Source: Gammaproteobacteria bacterium (lineage in GTDB: Bacteria; Pseudomonadota; Gammaproteobacteria; Steroidobacterales; JABDKV01). From it: DNA of 14,426 nucleotides. The position numbers and the translations under genes were made by a program. Positions 12,871-14,426 of the stretch are shown one piece after another; the first letter of the stretch is position 1; the number at the start of each line of letters is the position of its first letter. The notes beneath the pieces are model-generated. The model made no database searches and was not told where the DNA came from. It worked only from the letters and a program-made list of their open reading frames with translations. The DNA lies in contig JAOTXR010000012.1 in the NCBI GenBank assembly GCA_029862285.1, forward strand, positions 1-14,426, written 5' to 3'.

Positions 12871-14426
12871 ATGCTCGGCCAGCTGATTCAACTCGAGTCC
12901 TATCAGTTCAACAGTCACGCGTTGCCGTTGTTTGCGGCCGGTGCGCTGATACTCTTCATGTCTGCGCTGACGCTGACCCATGAGCGCGGCTCACGTGTTG
13001 CCGTTCCCCTGTTCTGGATGGCACTCGCAATATCACTGTGGCTGGCCGGATTTGGCGTTATGTATTGTTCCCAGAATACTTATGTCGCGATCTGGTGGGC
13101 AAAATTCGCGCACTCCGGCATCGTGTTTGTTCCAACTACCGCTTTGTACTTTACCGCGCGAGTCGTTGGGAAAGAGACATTCAGTCCCGGCCGCAGCCTG
13201 ACGTTTTCGGCGATGGTATCCGCAATGTATCTGGCGCTGGTATACATCTCGCCCGAATTCATCATTGGAATTCAGCAACAATGGTGGGGGCCCTATCCCC
13301 GCTATGGCGCGATCGGGAGTACCTTCATCGTATTTCTACTTCTGCTAATAACCACTTGCATCGGGTTATTCTGGAAGTCACTGCGCAACACGCCGAAAGA
13401 TACTTCGCTACATCGTCGCTCAAAATTATTCCTGGTCGCGACCTGCGTTGGCGCCGCCAGCATCGTCGATTTTCTGCCGATGTACGGTTTCGACGTTTTC
13501 CCGTTCGGCCGCATAACGATGCTATGCCTGTTCGCTATCACCACGTACGTTACGTGGCGTTATCGACTGGTCGACCTGACGCCGGCCTTCGTCGGACAAC
13601 AGATTACCGACACCATGACCGACGCTCTGATCGTGATGGATCGCGACGGCATTATCCGCCTTACGAACGCAGCTGCTTGCCGGTTACTGGATCGCGAAGA
13701 AGACACGCTGGTCGGCACGTCGATCGCCTCCTGCCTGGGCGACGAATTTGGCGCTCATCTCGAACCGTTATCAGAGGGCGTTCCACTGCGCGACGTCGAA
13801 TCGGTGGTGACCGGTTCGGACGGCGAGCCGACGACCATTAGTCTCAGTGCTTCGGTCATGCGTGACCGCTATCGGGTTCCGGTGGCTTTCGTCTATACCC
13901 TGCGCGATATTTCGCATCGAAAACGGGCCGAAGACCGGATACGCCAGCTGGCCTATTTCGATGACCTGACCAGTCTGCCCAACCGCGCGCAGTCGAACGA
14001 ACAATTGCATCACTGCCTGGAGATCGCAGCGGCCGAGAATATCCCTGTTGCCACGCTGTTTATCGATCTGGATCACTTCAAGCGTATCAACGACACGTTG
14101 GGTCACAGCGCCGGTGACGTATTGTTGACGCAAGTAGCGGAACGCTTGCGTAACTGTGTCCGCGAGTGCGACTTGCTGGCAACAAGCCATCCGACTGGCG
14201 CCCAGAGCTTTGTCGCACGACTGGGTGGCGACGAATTTATTATTTGCCTGTTCGACATCAGCACTCAGCATGACATAGACAAGGTAGCAAAACGCATACT
14301 GAGTTCACTGGCGGAGCCTTTCCAGCTTGGTCAACACGAAGTTTTCATTACGGCAAGTGTGGGCGTCAGTCGTTTCCCGGACGACGGCTGCGATGTGCAA
14401 TCATTGCTGAAAAATGCTGACACGGC
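12871..14426 (+). CDS. 7TM-PAS-GGDEF diguanylate cyclase, truncated by the window edge
   Basis: The frame is open from the ATG at 12871 to the window end (518 residues plus two bases). GGAGA lies four bases before the start. Residues 17-233 hold seven hydrophobic segments, with a WWAKFAHSG block near 75-83 as in histidine-kinase-type 7TM sensor regions. A PAS domain follows at about 241-350 (ITDTMTDALIVMDRDG). The GGDEF domain begins with YFDDLTSLPNR (362-372), then FIDLDHFKRINDTLGHSAGD (397-416) and an intact GGDEF at 452-456, so cyclic di-GMP synthesis from two GTP is expected at the inner membrane. The inhibitory-site motif RxxD is present (R431-D434) but is 17 residues before GGDEF instead of the usual five. 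The window stops before the end of this domain, so an EAL domain may follow. Confidence 0.93.
   Translation, partial: MLGQLIQLESYQFNSHALPLFAAGALILFMSALTLTHERGSRVAVPLFWMALAISLWLAGFGVMYCSQNTYVAIWWAKFAHSGIVFVPTTALYFTARVVGKETFSPGRSLTFSAMVSAMYLALVYISPEFIIGIQQQWWGPYPRYGAIGSTFIVFLLLLITTCIGLFWKSLRNTPKDTSLHRRSKLFLVATCVGAASIVDFLPMYGFDVFPFGRITMLCLFAITTYVTWRYRLVDLTPAFVGQQITDTMTDALIVMDRDGIIRLTNAAACRLLDREEDTLVGTSIASCLGDEFGAHLEPLSEGVPLRDVESVVTGSDGEPTTISLSASVMRDRYRVPVAFVYTLRDISHRKRAEDRIRQLAYFDDLTSLPNRAQSNEQLHHCLEIAAAENIPVATLFIDLDHFKRINDTLGHSAGDVLLTQVAERLRNCVRECDLLATSHPTGAQSFVARLGGDEFIICLFDISTQHDIDKVAKRILSSLAEPFQLGQHEVFITASVGVSRFPDDGCDVQSLLKNADT

Noticed and set aside
12840..12983. A short plus-strand ORF starting ATGAAAAAC just before the GGDEF gene
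   Set aside because: About 47 codons, in a different frame from the sensor gene, running into it, without a ribosome site; arginine-rich with no hydrophobic or domain signal.
13038..13841. A 267-codon plus-strand open frame inside the 7TM-PAS-GGDEF gene
   Set aside because: It is an out-of-frame shadow; the overlapping frame from 12871 encodes clear 7TM, PAS and GGDEF domains, and this one is arginine- and histidine-rich without any recognisable motif.

Overview
The window looks like chromosomal DNA of a moderately GC-rich (high 50s percent by eye) free-living gammaproteobacterium. The evidence is a full-length PlsB-type glycerol-3-phosphate acyltransferase, a non-ROK proteobacterial glucokinase, a DUF1302 outer-membrane protein followed by the start of a second gene as in DUF1302/DUF1329 pairs, an Atl-type alkyltransferase-like protein and a 7TM-PAS-GGDEF signalling protein. 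A marine or sediment lineage such as Woeseiales/Chromatiales is a guess from gene content only. I see no rRNA, tRNA, CRISPR array, transposase, integrase or phage gene; gene density is high and intergenic gaps are short.

Layout. (1) 1-2118, minus strand: a DUF1302 beta-barrel protein, with the first codons of a downstream gene (probably DUF1329) cut by the left edge. (2) 2282-4768, minus strand: plsB, the first step of phospholipid synthesis. (3) 4873-5820, plus strand: glk, divergent from plsB and overlapping by 25 bases at its 3' end with the next gene. (4) 12322 down to 5796, minus strand: seven tightly packed genes. In transcription order they are an alkyltransferase-like DNA-repair protein, a duplicated DsbA/HCCA-isomerase-fold protein, a short-chain dehydrogenase, two paralogous membrane-associated GTPases, a 73-residue lipoprotein and a lipoprotein alpha/beta hydrolase. 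Several junctions are TAATG, ATGA or longer overlaps, so these genes are probably translationally coupled. (5) 12387-12641, minus strand: an 84-residue TPR-like protein. (6) 12871 to the right edge, plus strand: a truncated 7TM-PAS-GGDEF protein.

The most interesting part is region 4, especially 5796-9784: two diverged GTPases, each with a glycine-rich hydrophobic C-terminal domain (DUF697-like), a tiny lipoprotein locked to the second GTPase by a 4-base overlap, and a lipid-anchored esterase/lipase-like hydrolase. A dehydrogenase with a hydrophobic tail and a redox-dead thioredoxin-fold protein lie just upstream. Together they suggest an uncharacterised envelope or membrane-lipid maintenance module. 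This function is inferred from architecture and gene order only. All other genes have recognisable families.
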